A stretch of 64,000 nucleotides of DNA from Bacteroidales bacterium (GCA_012837935.1 DUQG01000014.1:62001-126000), one strand, 5' to 3'. Positions 43,936 through 53,734 are shown, counted from the first letter of the stretch. The notes: generated from the letters alone by a model not told the origin. Numbers and translations are program-made.

Positions 43936-44841
43936 ATGACAAAAATTAGAGTTGCCGTAGTGGGTTACGGGAATATTGGAAAATCGGTGATTGAGGCAGT
44001 GGATGCAGCACCCGATTTTGAGTTGGTAGGCTTGGTACGCAGAAGCGCAATTATGAGTGAGGAAGAGGCGAAAGAACTGTACGGAATAAAAGTGGTAGAT
44101 GATATTAAAAAGCTGGATGATGTGCAGGTAGCCATACTTTGTGCGCCTACTCGTGTTGTCCCCGATATGGCAAAAGAGATCTTAGCTATGGGAATTCATA
44201 CAGTGGATAGTTACGATATTCACGGTGGAATTTGGGATTTGAAGCAAGCGTTGAATCCGGTGGCTGTGAAAAATAAAGCTGTGTCAATTATTTCTGCCGG
44301 ATGGGATCCGGGTAGCGATTCGGTTATTCGTGCTTTGCTGGAAGCCATTGCACCGAAAGGAATAACTTATACCAATTTTGGTCCGGGAATGAGCATGGGA
44401 CACTCTGTGGCAGTAAAAGCCATCCAAGGCGTAAAGAAAGGACTTTCCATGACTATTCCGCTTGGTACGGGAATTCATCGTCGAATGGTTTATGTGGAAA
44501 TTGAGGATGGTGTGGATTTCAAAAAAGTAGAAGAAAATATCAAAGCGGATGATTATTTTGCGAAAGATGAAACGCATGTGTTTCAGGTGGAAAATGTGGA
44601 TAATTTGCAAGATATGGGACATGGCGTAAAAATGGTGCGAAAAGGTGTTTCAGGAAAAACTCAAAATCAGCTTTTCGAGTTTGATATGCGAATAAACAAT
44701 CCTGCACTGACTGCTCAAATGCTTGTGGCGTGTGCTCGTGCAGCTACACGCATTCAGCCGGGTGCATATACCATGATTGAAGTGCCTGTAATTGAGATGC
44801 TTTATGGTGAAAAAGAAGATTTAATCAAAAGGTTGGTATAA
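43936..44841 (+). CDS. ddh: meso-Diaminopimelate dehydrogenase
   Basis: 301 residues. It makes meso-DAP directly from tetrahydrodipicolinate, ammonia and NADPH, a one-step route to the peptidoglycan and lysine precursor that is used in many Bacteroidetes. Visible: 'VAVVGYGNIGKSVIEAV', 'AILCAPTRVVPDMAKEIL', 'VDSYDIHGGIWDL', 'SIISAGWDPGSDSVIRALLEAIAPKGITYTNFGPGMSMGHSVAVK'. It appears to be monocistronic with its own promoter box and a weak terminator after it. Confidence 0.95.
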   Translation: MTKIRVAVVGYGNIGKSVIEAVDAAPDFELVGLVRRSAIMSEEEAKELYGIKVVDDIKKLDDVQVAILCAPTRVVPDMAKEILAMGIHTVDSYDIHGGIWDLKQALNPVAVKNKAVSIISAGWDPGSDSVIRALLEAIAPKGITYTNFGPGMSMGHSVAVKAIQGVKKGLSMTIPLGTGIHRRMVYVEIEDGVDFKKVEENIKADDYFAKDETHVFQVENVDNLQDMGHGVKMVRKGVSGKTQNQLFEFDMRINNPALTAQMLVACARAATRIQPGAYTMIEVPVIEMLYGEKEDLIKRLV

Positions 44842-44893
44842 AAAAAGCACATTGCGGCTATAAAGACTACATTGTGTATAATAAGGTTTATGA

Positions 44894-44922
44894 ACAATGC
44901 CGATTGAAATGGCAATGTCCTT
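44894..44922 (+). terminator. Weak terminator-like hairpin
   Basis: ACAATGCC pairs with GGCAATGT around a 9-base loop, followed by CCTTTT. It lies between ddh and the permease gene. Confidence 0.5.
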
Positions 44923-44949
44923 TTACATTTAGATTTAAAAAACAAAATT

Positions 44950-46107
44950 ATGTCCAATAGCGATTTTTCAAAAAAGAAACATCAATATGTATTGCTGTTA
45001 TTAATGCTGGTAATCGGTCTGTCGCTTTTTAAACAGGCAAGACCTTACTTAGGCGGATTTTTAGGAGCATTTACATTCTATGCTTTGCTGCGTGGACAGA
45101 TGAAATATTTATATGAAAAGAAGAACTGGAGTAGGGCACTGGCGGCAACGGTTATTCTGTTGGAAACGCTTTTTATCTTCTTAATTCCGCTGACCGGATT
45201 GGGTTTTCTGGCAGCTGATACTATTTCCGGAATAAATATTGATCCGGAAGCGCTGAAAAATACTGTTCTTGAGTTTGTGGACAAAATTGAAGCACGATTT
45301 AATATTGAGATTTTTACGCCAGAGAATATGTCTTTTATTCCTAAGTTGGGAACAGGTTTGGTACAGGCAATAGCTGCAAGCTCCTATTCTTTTGTAGTTA
45401 ATTCCATTGTTATCCTATTTGTGCTCTATTTTATGCTGTACAGTTATGATGACCTTGAAACTACCATTCGCGAGATACTTCCATTTACCAAAGAAAATAA
45501 ACAGACTTTTGTACGTGAAACCAAGTTGATAATTCAAGCCAATGCGCTGGAAATTCCACTTTTAGCTATCATTCAGGGAGTTTTTGCTTATATTGGTTAT
45601 CTGATTTTTGGCGTCCCATCACCTATACTTTACGCGGTTCTTACAGCTTTTGCTACTATTATTCCGCTGGTGGGTGCAGCGCTGGTTTATGTGCCACTTT
45701 CCATATCGCTTTTAATTCAGCATGAATATGGTCTTGGGCTTGGTATACTTGCTTATGGATTTTTAATTATTGGAAGTGTGGATAATGTAGCTCGATTTAT
45801 TCTTCAAAAAAAATTAGCTGACATCCATCCTTTGATTACTGTTTTTGGGGTAATTATCGGTATTCCGATGTTTGGATTTTGGGGTGTTATCTTTGGACCT
45901 TTGATTTTATCGCTATTTATACTATTCTTTAATATGTATCGACACAATTATATTGAAGGTTCGGTAGCAGAACCTGTTGTAACCAAAAAATATGTAAAAA
46001 AAGAGGTAAGTGATAAAAAGAAAAAACTACTTTTTCTGTCAAAACTTAAAAAGACAAAGGAAAAACCTAAAATTGAAGAGGTTGAAAAAGAAGAGGAAAA
46101 AGAATAA
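44950..46107 (+). CDS. AI-2E/PerM family membrane transporter
   Basis: 385 residues with about eight membrane segments. The family fingerprint 'GVPSPILYAVLTAFATIIPLVGAALVYVPLSI' and 'QKKLADIHPLITVFGVIIGIPMFGFWGVIFGPLILSL' is clear. The last 50 residues form a highly charged cytoplasmic tail of K and E. Named after an E. coli autoinducer exporter, but members include Na+/H+ antiporters, so the substrate is open. A terminator follows directly. Confidence 0.9.
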   Translation: MSNSDFSKKKHQYVLLLLMLVIGLSLFKQARPYLGGFLGAFTFYALLRGQMKYLYEKKNWSRALAATVILLETLFIFLIPLTGLGFLAADTISGINIDPEALKNTVLEFVDKIEARFNIEIFTPENMSFIPKLGTGLVQAIAASSYSFVVNSIVILFVLYFMLYSYDDLETTIREILPFTKENKQTFVRETKLIIQANALEIPLLAIIQGVFAYIGYLIFGVPSPILYAVLTAFATIIPLVGAALVYVPLSISLLIQHEYGLGLGILAYGFLIIGSVDNVARFILQKKLADIHPLITVFGVIIGIPMFGFWGVIFGPLILSLFILFFNMYRHNYIEGSVAEPVVTKKYVKKEVSDKKKKLLFLSKLKKTKEKPKIEEVEKEEEKE

Positions 46108-46111
46108 ATAG

Positions 46112-46145
46112 AAAAGCCGTTTTAGAACTTAAAACGGCTTTTTTG
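46112..46145. terminator. Bidirectional terminator
   Basis: AAAAGCCGTTTTA pairs with TAAAACGGCTTTT around a 4-6 base loop, with a T run. It lies between the permease (+) and def (-). Confidence 0.9.
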
Positions 46146-46168
46146 TATCTGTTTTTTTGAAAGAAAAT

Positions 46169-46714
46169 CTATTTAATCTTATATTTAGTAGCTGTTTTGC
46201 CTCTGGCAATATTAGTCAGCTTGCTTTTCAGTAGTTGTCTGCGAAGTGGTTTTACACGGTCGGTAAATAGATGGCCTTCCAAATGGTCGTATTCGTGTTG
46301 AATCACTCGAGCTTTGAATCCGTTAAAAACTTCTACATGCTCGTTAAAGTCCGTATCTAAATAACGAATTTTAATCTCTTCCGGTCTTGAAACAGTCTCA
46401 CTAATACCGGGAACACTTAAGCAACCTTCATCAAATTCAACTTCTTCTATGCTTTCTTCCAAAATCTCCGGATTAATCATAGCAAGTTTGAAATCAGCCA
46501 GCTCCGGATTGTCTCCCTTAAGTGGCTCTAAATCAATTACAAATAAACGAATAGGTAAACCTACTTGTGGCGCTGCCAATCCCACGCCTTCAGCATGTTT
46601 CATGGTTTCATACATGTTGTCTATCAGTTCGTTTAGCTTTGGATAGTCTTTTTCAATAGGTTCTGCTACTTTGCGTAAAACACTTTGTCCGTATGTGTAA
46701 ATAGGTAAAATCAC
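46169..46714 (-). CDS. def: Peptide deformylase
   Basis: 181 residues. It removes the N-formyl group from new proteins. All three motifs are present: 'GVGLAAPQVGLPIR', 'EGCLSVPG' with the metal Cys, and 'IQHEYDHLEG' with the two metal His and the catalytic Glu. It follows ruvX by 37 bases, the usual Bacteroidales order. Confidence 0.96.
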   Translation of the reverse strand: MILPIYTYGQSVLRKVAEPIEKDYPKLNELIDNMYETMKHAEGVGLAAPQVGLPIRLFVIDLEPLKGDNPELADFKLAMINPEILEESIEEVEFDEGCLSVPGISETVSRPEEIKIRYLDTDFNEHVEVFNGFKARVIQHEYDHLEGHLFTDRVKPLRRQLLKSKLTNIARGKTATKYKIK

Positions 46715-46751
46715 TTTTATAAAATTAGAAATTAAATATATAAATACTTAG

Positions 46752-47177
46752 TTAAAATGATGGATTTAAACTTTCCAAATAAGATTGCAAAATAATGGTA
46801 GCACTGATTTTGTCCACAAGTGCTTTGTCTTGTCTGGCTTTCTTTTTAAGTCCCCCCTCTATCATGGCTTTTTGAGCCAATATAGAAGTAAAACGCTCAT
46901 CGACATAGACAAGTTCAATTTCAGAAAATTTTTCTTGAATTTTTTTAACCACGGGTCGAATATGTTTCATCGATTCCGACTCAGCGCCGCTCATCTGTTT
47001 GGGTAGTCCAAAGACAATAATATCTACCGTTTCTTTTGCCAGGTATTTTTCCAAAAACGAGATTAATTCGTGGGTTGGAACTGTGTCCAATCCATTAGCC
47101 ACAATCCGCAAAGGGTCTGTAACAGCCAATCCCGTTCGTTTGGTACCATAATCTATTGCGAGAATTCTTCCCATCAT
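46752..47177 (-). CDS. ruvX: Putative pre-16S rRNA nuclease YqgF/RuvX
   Basis: 141 residues. RNase H-like fold: 'RILAIDYGTKRTGLAVTDPL' with the first catalytic Asp, 'DIIVFGLPKQMSGAES', 'VYVDERFTSILAQKAM' and 'QDKALVDKISATIILQSYLE'. It processes the 5' end of 16S rRNA in E. coli. It starts the two-gene unit with def. Confidence 0.95.
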   Translation of the reverse strand: MMGRILAIDYGTKRTGLAVTDPLRIVANGLDTVPTHELISFLEKYLAKETVDIIVFGLPKQMSGAESESMKHIRPVVKKIQEKFSEIELVYVDERFTSILAQKAMIEGGLKKKARQDKALVDKISATIILQSYLESLNPSF

Positions 47178-47193
47178 AAGAAATTTGAACTTG

Positions 47194-47201
47194 CAAAGTT
47201 A
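47194..47201 (-). promoter_or_regulatory. Putative -7 box of ruvX-def
   Basis: TAACTTTG on the - strand, 16 bases before the ATG at 47177. Confidence 0.5.
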
Positions 47202-47315
47202 CTAAAAATAATAGTTTCATAAAAACATCGATTTTATCAAACTTATTTAGTGCACATTAGCTTCAAATTACATCTTTCAGCTCGCATCGAATAGCAAGGT
47301 ATGGGAAATATTTTA

Positions 47316-47323
47316 TATCTTTG
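47316..47323 (+). promoter_or_regulatory. Putative -7 box of the DUF4494 gene
   Basis: TATCTTTG, 59 bases before the ATG at 47383. Confidence 0.5.
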
Positions 47324-47382
47324 TAGTACAAAAATATTAACTAAAAATTTTTCTAACTATTTAAAAATAAAGTATATACAAT

Positions 47383-47814
47383 ATGCACAATTGGTTTCAA
47401 TGCAAAGTAAAATACGAACGCAACGGCGAAGACGGTAGCGTAACAAAAGTGAGTGAGGCTTACCTAATTGACGCACTGTCATTTACAGAGGCGGAAGAAC
47501 GCATCAATGAAGAAATGAAGCCTTTTATCAGTGGCGATTTCTTGGTGGCAGACATCAAAAGAGCGAGAATTAATGAGCTTTTTGAGCATGAAGGCGGGGA
47601 TAAATGGTATCGTTGCAAAGTCTATTTTATTTCGCTTGATGAAGAAAAAGGTGTGGAAAAACGCATTGCTACGACTATGTTCGCACAAGCATCGAGCGTA
47701 AAAGAGGCAGTGGAAGTGTTGGATAAAGGTATGAAAGGCACATTGGCTGATTATGAAATTGCTTCGGTTACGGAAACCAATGTGATGGATGTGTTTAAGT
47801 ACGAAGCCCCCTAA
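47383..47814 (+). CDS. DUF4494 protein
   Basis: 143 residues. Starts 'MHNWFQCKVKYERNGEDGSVTKVSEAYLIDALSFTEAE', the DUF4494 signature, with two similar halves that each contain 'WFxCKV' or 'WYRCKVYF'. It is a small cytosolic protein restricted to Bacteroidetes with no known function. The last three codons and the stop fall in a dispersed repeat (see 47803), so the C-terminus may have been remodelled. Confidence 0.85.
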   Translation: MHNWFQCKVKYERNGEDGSVTKVSEAYLIDALSFTEAEERINEEMKPFISGDFLVADIKRARINELFEHEGGDKWYRCKVYFISLDEEKGVEKRIATTMFAQASSVKEAVEVLDKGMKGTLADYEIASVTETNVMDVFKYEAP

Positions 47815-47834
47815 ATCCCCGCAGGGGGACTTTC
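47803..47834 (+). repeat. CCCC/GGGG dispersed palindrome supplying a stop codon
   Basis: GAAGCCCCCTAAATCCCC and GCAGGGGGACTTTC together form the element style seen again at 39061. TAA of the DUF4494 gene is inside it. Confidence 0.65.
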
Positions 47835-47840
47835 TGAAAT

Positions 47841-47934
47841 AGTCTACAAGTCTAATAGTCTATTATCTATCAGTCTAATGTCTAACCGTCTAAATGTCTG
47901 TCAGTCTAATCGTCTAAAAATCTAACTGTCTAAC
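47841..47934 (+). repeat. Degenerate 8-bp array, consensus AGTCTAAN, 12 units
   Basis: TCT steps occur at 43, 51, 59, 66, 74, 81, 89, 97, 105, 113, 121 and 129 after 47800, a period of 8 with two 7-base steps. It ends 6 bases before the YggS start. Confidence 0.8.
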
Positions 47935-47939
47935 AAAAA

Positions 47940-48608
47940 ATGAACATTATAAGAAATATTCAAGAAATTAGAGAACATGTTCCTAAGGATGTGAAGCTTA
48001 TATGTGTTACTAAGTTTCATCCGGAGGCAACTATAATGGAAGCTTATAAGGCTGGGGAAAGGAATTTTGGCGAAAGTCGTGTGCAGGAGTTGATTGCTAA
48101 GCAACCCAACTTGCCTGACGATATTCGTTGGCACTTTATCGGACATCTGCAAACTAATAAAATTAAATTTATTGCTGACTTTGTTAGTCTGATTCATGGT
48201 GTGGATAGTTTGAGAGTGCTCAAAGCCATTAACAGAGAGGCTGAAAAGGCAGGACGAATGATAGAGTGCTTGCTTCAAATTCATATTGCCGATGAGCAGA
48301 CAAAGTTCGGACTTACGGTAAATGAACTGAAAGCTTTGCTTGAAGACGATGAGTTTCTGAGTTTGAAGAATGTGAAAATTGCCGGTTTGATGGGGATGGC
48401 TACTTTTACTGACGACAGAGAGCAGGTGCGTGGCGAATTTCGTTTTTTGAAATCACTGTTTGATGAAATTAAGCAAAACTATTTTTCTGAAGAAGAAAGT
48501 TTCTGCGAATTATCTATGGGTATGTCGGAAGATTATAAAATTGCGATAGAAGAGGGTAGCACGATGATTCGGATAGGAACGGCTATTTTTGGCGAGAGAG
48601 AATATTGA
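47940..48608 (+). CDS. YggS family pyridoxal 5'-phosphate-binding protein
   Basis: 222 residues, the size of YggS/PLPBP. Visible are the PLP-Lys region 'KLICVTKFHPEATIMEAYKAGERNFGESRVQELIAK', 'DIRWHFIGHLQTNKIKFIADFV', 'LLQIHIADEQTKFGLT' and 'LSMGMSEDYKIAIEEGSTMIRIGTAIFG'. It carries PLP and keeps its cellular balance. The start codon directly follows the octamer array. Confidence 0.93.
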   Translation: MNIIRNIQEIREHVPKDVKLICVTKFHPEATIMEAYKAGERNFGESRVQELIAKQPNLPDDIRWHFIGHLQTNKIKFIADFVSLIHGVDSLRVLKAINREAEKAGRMIECLLQIHIADEQTKFGLTVNELKALLEDDEFLSLKNVKIAGLMGMATFTDDREQVRGEFRFLKSLFDEIKQNYFSEEESFCELSMGMSEDYKIAIEEGSTMIRIGTAIFGEREY

Positions 48609-48639
48609 GTGAATGTGAAAATAATGAAATGTGAAAAAT

Positions 48640-48668
48640 CCAGCGACTGGCTCGAAGCCAGTCACTGG
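48640..48668. terminator. Hairpin between convergent genes
   Basis: CCAGCGACTGGCT pairs with AGCCAGTCACTGG with one mismatch; a 3-base loop. There is no T run, so termination is only probable. It lies between YggS (+) and the metallophosphoesterase (-). Confidence 0.55.
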
Positions 48669-48678
48669 GTAAATAGTA

Positions 48679-49875
48679 CTATTTTTCTTTCTTTTTAAGA
48701 GTGATCAGCGTAATTTCCGGCGGTACACCTATCCGCATAGGTATTCCCACGTAGCCAATTCCACGATTTACGTATATATGTTGTTCATCACTACTGTAAA
48801 GTCCGTCCCATTCGGGATAGATAAGTGCAGCCGGGGAAATTTTGAAATTACCACGCACAAATCCCATTTGTCCGGCATGTGTGTGCCCCGAAACAGTCAG
48901 AAAAATATCTTTCCGTTTATCTACAATTTCTGCATTCCAATGATTGGGGTCGTGGGAAATTAATATCTTTTTTCTCTCTTTCGGAATCCCTTCCAATGCT
49001 TTGTTCAAGTCGGCATAATTGTCAAAGTGGACAGAGCCAAAATTTTCTACACCGACCAAACTAATCGTATCATTGCCTTTTATCAAATCCGTATTTTCAT
49101 TTAAGAGCAATCGAAAGCTTAAACTTCGGATATTTTCTTTGGTTTGTTCTAAGTTTTTTGCCTTGTGTTCAGGTGTTTGCCAGTTGGTGTAATCGCCATA
49201 GTCGTGATTACCCAAGACGGCGTACATTCCATCTTTTGATTTTAGTTGCCGGAAATACTCTTCCCATCCAATCGTTTCTTGATGAAAATTATTGATTAAA
49301 TCCCCTGCAAAAACAATAATATCGGCATCCGTTTTATTAATCATTTCGATAATCGGTTCCATAATGGAATACTTCCGGTTCCAATTCCCCAAATGAAAAT
49401 CAGCAAACAGTACAATTTTATAGCCGTCGAAGCTTTCAGGCAAGTCGGTAACTTCCACTACTTGCTTTTTTAGTTGAAAATTAGTTCTACAAATAACAAC
49501 GCCATAGGCTATAATTCCAACGAAAAAGACACCCAATCCAAATCCGATTTGACGGAAAATATGGGTTCGTTTATCGAAAATACGATTATAGAGTCGATTG
49601 ACGTAATAAAAGACAATAAAAATAATTTTTGGTGTGTAGATAGCGGAAATTGCAATAAAAATCCACGAAATTTTGCTGATTAAAAGAAAATCGTGGCTAT
49701 GCCTTAGACCGTAGCGGATATAGAAAAAAGTGAACACAAAAAGTAGCAAAGGTAGCAAAGATAGCAATCTAAGCCACTTAAATCGTACTTTTCTTTTCAT
49801 TTTCAAGTAGAACCATACGTCCGGCAATGCCATGAAAATCGTCAGTGCTACTATGGCTGAGAGGTACATTGCCAT
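48679..49875 (-). CDS. Membrane metallophosphoesterase
   Basis: 398 residues. Four hydrophobic segments in the first 130 residues are followed by a calcineurin-like phosphoesterase domain with all five metal motifs: 'VLFADFHLGNWN', 'IVFAGDLINNF', 'AVLGNHDYGDY', 'ILISHDPNHW' and 'TVSGHTHAGQMGF'. The family (YkuE/YaeI-like) acts on phospholipid or UDP-lipid pyrophosphate substrates. The catalytic domain should be outside the inner membrane after the last helix. Promoter box TATCTTTG lies 30 bases before the start. Confidence 0.88.
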   Translation of the reverse strand: MAMYLSAIVALTIFMALPDVWFYLKMKRKVRFKWLRLLSLLPLLLFVFTFFYIRYGLRHSHDFLLISKISWIFIAISAIYTPKIIFIVFYYVNRLYNRIFDKRTHIFRQIGFGLGVFFVGIIAYGVVICRTNFQLKKQVVEVTDLPESFDGYKIVLFADFHLGNWNRKYSIMEPIIEMINKTDADIIVFAGDLINNFHQETIGWEEYFRQLKSKDGMYAVLGNHDYGDYTNWQTPEHKAKNLEQTKENIRSLSFRLLLNENTDLIKGNDTISLVGVENFGSVHFDNYADLNKALEGIPKERKKILISHDPNHWNAEIVDKRKDIFLTVSGHTHAGQMGFVRGNFKISPAALIYPEWDGLYSSDEQHIYVNRGIGYVGIPMRIGVPPEITLITLKKKEK

Positions 49876-49904
49876 GTTTTACAGTCTATTTTGAGTTCGT
49901 TTTG

Positions 49905-49912
49905 CAAAGATA
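49905..49912 (-). promoter_or_regulatory. Putative -7 box of the metallophosphoesterase gene
   Basis: TATCTTTG on the - strand, 29 bases before the ATG at 49875. Confidence 0.5.
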
Positions 49913-49983
49913 GAAATAAAATAAGGTTTTCATTCATTAGGTTTATGAAGAAACGAAAACATTTATCAATAATTGATTGTGAA

Positions 49984-50015
49984 TTTGTCTTTTTTTGTTC
50001 AATTCGTTAATTTTG
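49984..50015 (+). promoter_or_regulatory. Promoter of the M48 protease gene
   Basis: TTTG at 49984-49987 and TAATTTTG at 50008-50015 with 20 bases between; a good match to the Bacteroidetes promoter. The ATG follows 28 bases later. Confidence 0.6.
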
Positions 50016-50043
50016 TCGTTCCAAACACTTAATTTTCTTAGAT

Positions 50044-51276
50044 ATGACAGTCAATACCATTTTTATTATCATACTTATTATTCTGATTTCCGATTTTATC
50101 TTAGAAAGAATGCTTTCCGTGCTTAATATCAAAGCTTCAAAACAGCCTATCCCCAGCTTGTTGTCCGGTATTTACGATAATGAAAAGTATCAAAAACAAC
50201 AAGCTTACTTTCAAGCAAACTCTCGATTTGGCTTAATAACTTCCACTTTTAGCTTTATTATTCTGATGCTGATGATTAGCTTGAGTGGATTTGGATGGTT
50301 GGATGGAATTGTGCAAGGTATAACAGAAAAACCAATTCTTGTTTCTTTGTTATTTTTCGGGATTTTGTTTTTTGCTAATGACTTAATTTCTATTCCGTTT
50401 GAGATTTATGATACGTTTGTGATTGAAGAGCGATTTGGGTTTAATAAAACGACACCGAAAACTTTTATTTTGGATAAGTTGAAAGGCTACCTGCTTACGA
50501 TTCTACTGGGTGGTGGTTTGCTAAGTTTGATTATGTGGATATATCAGCTTAATCCCGAATATTTCTGGCTAATTGCTTGGGTGGTGATGTCGGTGTTTGG
50601 GCTTTTTATGAATATGTTTTATTCGGAACTGATTGTGCCGCTTTTTAATAAACAAACACCGCTTGAAGAGGGCGAATTGAGAGATGCTATTGAGAAATTT
50701 AGTGCTAAAGCGAATTTTAGTATTAAAAATATCTACGTAATTGACGGTTCAAAACGCTCTACCAAAGCTAATGCCTACTTTACGGGATTTGGGAAAAAGA
50801 AACGAATTGTGCTTTACGATACGCTGATTAATCAGCTTACTGTGGATGAAATTGTGGCTGTGTTGGCGCATGAAGTGGGGCATAACAAGAAGAAACATAC
50901 GTTGAAAAATATGCTTATAAGCCTGATTTATAATTTGTTGCTATTCTTCTTGCTGGGTCTGTTTTTGAAGAGCGATGTGTTGGCGCAAGCTTTGGGTGGT
51001 GTGGAAGCAAATTTCCATCTTAATTTGCTGGCTTTTGGCATTTTATACTCGCCTATATCAATGGTTTTGGGACTTTTGATGAATGTGTTGTCCCGAAAAC
51101 ATGAGTACGAAGCGGACTTTTTTGTGAAAACAAACGACTTTGGTGCGGAACTGATAAGTGCGCTCAAAAAGATTTCCGGACAAGCTTTATCCAATCTTAC
51201 GCCGCATCCGGCTGTAGTATTTTTAAGCTATTCACATCCTACGCTTTTGCAGCGTGTGGAGAGGCTGGTTGAATGA
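50044..51276 (+). CDS. M48 family (Ste24-type) zinc metalloprotease
   Basis: 410 residues. Multiple membrane segments; the zinc site is 'VLAHEVGHNKKKH' (HExxH) near residue 280, with the third ligand Glu in 'HEYEADFFV' near 356. 'FYSELIVPLFNKQTPLEEGELRDAIE' and 'GSKRSTKANAYFTGFGKKKRIVLYDTLI' match the CAAX-protease 1 family. It probably cleaves membrane or CAAX-like substrates; in bacteria the role is in membrane-protein quality control. Own promoter. Confidence 0.93.
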   Translation: MTVNTIFIIILIILISDFILERMLSVLNIKASKQPIPSLLSGIYDNEKYQKQQAYFQANSRFGLITSTFSFIILMLMISLSGFGWLDGIVQGITEKPILVSLLFFGILFFANDLISIPFEIYDTFVIEERFGFNKTTPKTFILDKLKGYLLTILLGGGLLSLIMWIYQLNPEYFWLIAWVVMSVFGLFMNMFYSELIVPLFNKQTPLEEGELRDAIEKFSAKANFSIKNIYVIDGSKRSTKANAYFTGFGKKKRIVLYDTLINQLTVDEIVAVLAHEVGHNKKKHTLKNMLISLIYNLLLFFLLGLFLKSDVLAQALGGVEANFHLNLLAFGILYSPISMVLGLLMNVLSRKHEYEADFFVKTNDFGAELISALKKISGQALSNLTPHPAVVFLSYSHPTLLQRVERLVE

Positions 51277-51277
51277 T

Positions 51278-51317
51278 GTTCGGTTGTTTGGTTGTTTGGT
51301 TGTTCGGATGTTTGGTT
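51278..51317 (+). repeat. Octamer array GTTYGGWT, 5 units
   Basis: Five consecutive 8-base units, GTTCGGTT, GTTTGGTT twice, GTTCGGAT, GTTTGGTT, start 2 bases after the M48 stop. Degenerate pieces continue to about 51370, with TCGCCGTTATTTGTCCG and TCTTCGCCGGACG repeats. Confidence 0.75.
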
Positions 51318-51467
51318 GTTATTTGGCTTCGCCGTTATTTGTCCGTCTTCGCCGGACGTTATTGGTTGTTATTTTGTATGGTGCCGTATGTTAGGTGTTT
51401 GATGAGCTCTGTGTGTTAATCAAAGAAATTTATCCATTCAAAGCACCATTGATTCAAAGTTTTTTTC

Positions 51468-51475
51468 TAAATTTG
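51468..51475 (+). promoter_or_regulatory. Putative -7 box of hppA
   Basis: TAAATTTG, 30 bases before the ATG at 51506. Confidence 0.45.
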
Positions 51476-51505
51476 TGAAAAATTAATTTTATTAAATAGT
51501 TAAGT

Positions 51506-53713
51506 ATGGAAAACTTTTATTTTTACTTTGTTCCTTTTGCATCTGTTTTAGCGTTAGGATTTGCTTACTATTTCTTCCGCTCAATGATGCAAAAAGATGA
51601 AGGTACACCACGAATGCGTGAAATCGCACAATTTGTTCGGGAAGGTGCTATGTCCTACCTGAAACAGCAGTATAAAGTTGTAATTGCTGTTTTCATTGTA
51701 TTGGCATTGATTTTTGCGGTAATGGCATTTTTCGGTTTGCAAAATCCATGGGTGCCTTTTGCTTTCCTTACAGGAGGATTTTTCTCGGGATTAGCAGGTT
51801 TTTTTGGCATGAAAACCGCAACTTATGCCTCGGGTAGAACTGCGTATGCGGCTTCAAAATCGCTAAACAGCGGCTTACAAATAGCCTTCCGCTCAGGTGC
51901 AGTTATGGGTTTGGTGGTTGTAGGATTGGCGTTGCTTGACATCGCACTCTGGTTCTTGATCCTTAACCATTTTATAGCCGATCCGAATCCTGGACAAAAA
52001 ATGATTGTGATTACCACTACTATGCTGACTTTTGGAATGGGAGCATCTACGCAAGCACTTTTTGCACGAGTAGGTGGTGGAATTTATACTAAAGCTGCCG
52101 ATGTGGGAGCTGACTTGGTGGGTAAAGTAGAAGCCGGGATTCCGGAAGATGACCCGCGAAATCCTGCAACCATTGCCGATAACGTGGGTGATAACGTTGG
52201 TGATGTTGCCGGAATGGGAGCAGACCTGTACGAGAGCTATTGCGGTGCTATCCTTGCAACTACAGCGTTGGGGGCATCTGCTTTTATGCTACAACCGGAG
52301 ATACAATTAAAAGCTATTTTTGCACCGATGTTGATTGCTGCTGCAGGTGTTGTACTTTCTATTCTTGGAATATTTTTGGTAAGAACAGGTGAAGAAGCAG
52401 ATATGAAAAAACTGATGAAAGCGCTTAATCGTGGTGTAAACGTGAGTGCTATTCTGACTGCTTTGGCTACTTTCCTTATTCTCTATTTATTAAAAATTCC
52501 TAACTGGCTTGGTCTTTCTTTCTCTGTAATTGCAGGCTTGGTAGCGGGAATTATCATTGGTCAGTCAACTGAATATTATACTTCACACTCGTATAAACCG
52601 ACAAGAAAAATTGCAGAAAGTGCAGAAACCGGACCTGCAACCGTGATTATTTCAGGTATAGGAACCGGAATGCTTTCTACTGCTATTCCTGTATTGACGA
52701 TTGTGGTGGCAATTGTTCTTTCCTACTTGTGTGCTACAAGTTTTGACGTAGCCAATTTGGTTGCTGCCGAAAATGTAAGCAAAGGACTTTATGGAATTGG
52801 AATTGCTGCTGTGGGAATGCTTTCTACGCTTGGAATTACTTTGGCGACAGATGCTTACGGTCCAATTGCAGATAATGCTGGTGGAAATGCTCAGATGGCT
52901 GGTCTTGACCCAGAAGTTCGTAAACGTACCGATGCACTGGATGCGCTTGGAAACACGACTGCTGCTACCGGAAAAGGTTTCGCAATCGGTTCTGCGGCGC
53001 TTACAGCTTTAGCACTTCTGGCGTCTTATATTGAAGAAATAAAAATCGGATTGGTAAGAATTGGTGAAAAAACACTTACACTTGCCAACGGTGATATTAT
53101 TGAAACTGCAAAAGCGTCGTTTGTAGACTTTATGAATTACTATGAGATAACTCTGATGAACCCGAAAGTGCTTGTGGGCGTATTTATCGGTTCGATGATG
53201 GCGTTCCTATTCTGCGGTTTAACAATGAATGCGGTAGGACGTGCGGCGAATAAAATGGTAAATGAAGTTCGTCGTCAGTTCCGTGAAATTAAGGGTATCT
53301 TAACAGGTGAAGCACTTCCTGACTATGCACGATGCGTGGAAATCTCTACCAAAGGTGCTCAGCGTGAAATGTTATTACCTTCGCTACTAGCTATTGCTGC
53401 ACCAATTCTGACAGGATTAATTTTTGGTGTTGCCGGAGTAATGGGCTTACTGGTTGGCGGATTGGGTTCAGGCTTTGTGTTGGCGATATTTATGGCGAAT
53501 GCCGGAGGAGCTTGGGACAATGCTAAGAAATTTGTAGAGGAAGGACATTTTGGCGGTACGGGCTCAGAAAGTCACAAGGCTTGTGTGGTTGGTGATACCG
53601 TAGGCGATCCGTTCAAAGACACTTCCGGTCCTTCACTAAATATCCTGATAAAACTGATGAGCATGGTATCTATCGTGATGGCAGGATTGACAGTTACTTG
53701 GAGTTTATTGTAA
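51506..53713 (+). CDS. hppA: Membrane-bound pyrophosphatase, K+-dependent type
   Basis: 735 residues with about sixteen membrane helices. It couples pyrophosphate hydrolysis to export of Na+ or H+. Substrate and metal motifs are intact: '[47 protein letters not shown]', '[43 protein letters not shown]', and '[21 protein letters not shown]' near the end. The Ala in '[10 protein letters not shown]' (Lys in K+-independent enzymes) marks the K+-dependent class. Whether it pumps Na+ or H+ cannot be told with certainty from what I can see. Confidence 0.95.
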   Translation: MENFYFYFVPFASVLALGFAYYFFRSMMQKDEGTPRMREIAQFVREGAMSYLKQQYKVVIAVFIVLALIFAVMAFFGLQNPWVPFAFLTGGFFSGLAGFFGMKTATYASGRTAYAASKSLNSGLQIAFRSGAVMGLVVVGLALLDIALWFLILNHFIADPNPGQKMIVITTTMLTFGMGASTQALFARVGGGIYTKAADVGADLVGKVEAGIPEDDPRNPATIADNVGDNVGDVAGMGADLYESYCGAILATTALGASAFMLQPEIQLKAIFAPMLIAAAGVVLSILGIFLVRTGEEADMKKLMKALNRGVNVSAILTALATFLILYLLKIPNWLGLSFSVIAGLVAGIIIGQSTEYYTSHSYKPTRKIAESAETGPATVIISGIGTGMLSTAIPVLTIVVAIVLSYLCATSFDVANLVAAENVSKGLYGIGIAAVGMLSTLGITLATDAYGPIADNAGGNAQMAGLDPEVRKRTDALDALGNTTAATGKGFAIGSAALTALALLASYIEEIKIGLVRIGEKTLTLANGDIIETAKASFVDFMNYYEITLMNPKVLVGVFIGSMMAFLFCGLTMNAVGRAANKMVNEVRRQFREIKGILTGEALPDYARCVEISTKGAQREMLLPSLLAIAAPILTGLIFGVAGVMGLLVGGLGSGFVLAIFMANAGGAWDNAKKFVEEGHFGGTGSESHKACVVGDTVGDPFKDTSGPSLNILIKLMSMVSIVMAGLTVTWSLL

Positions 53714-53734
53714 GAGGAAATCTTTTAAAATAGG

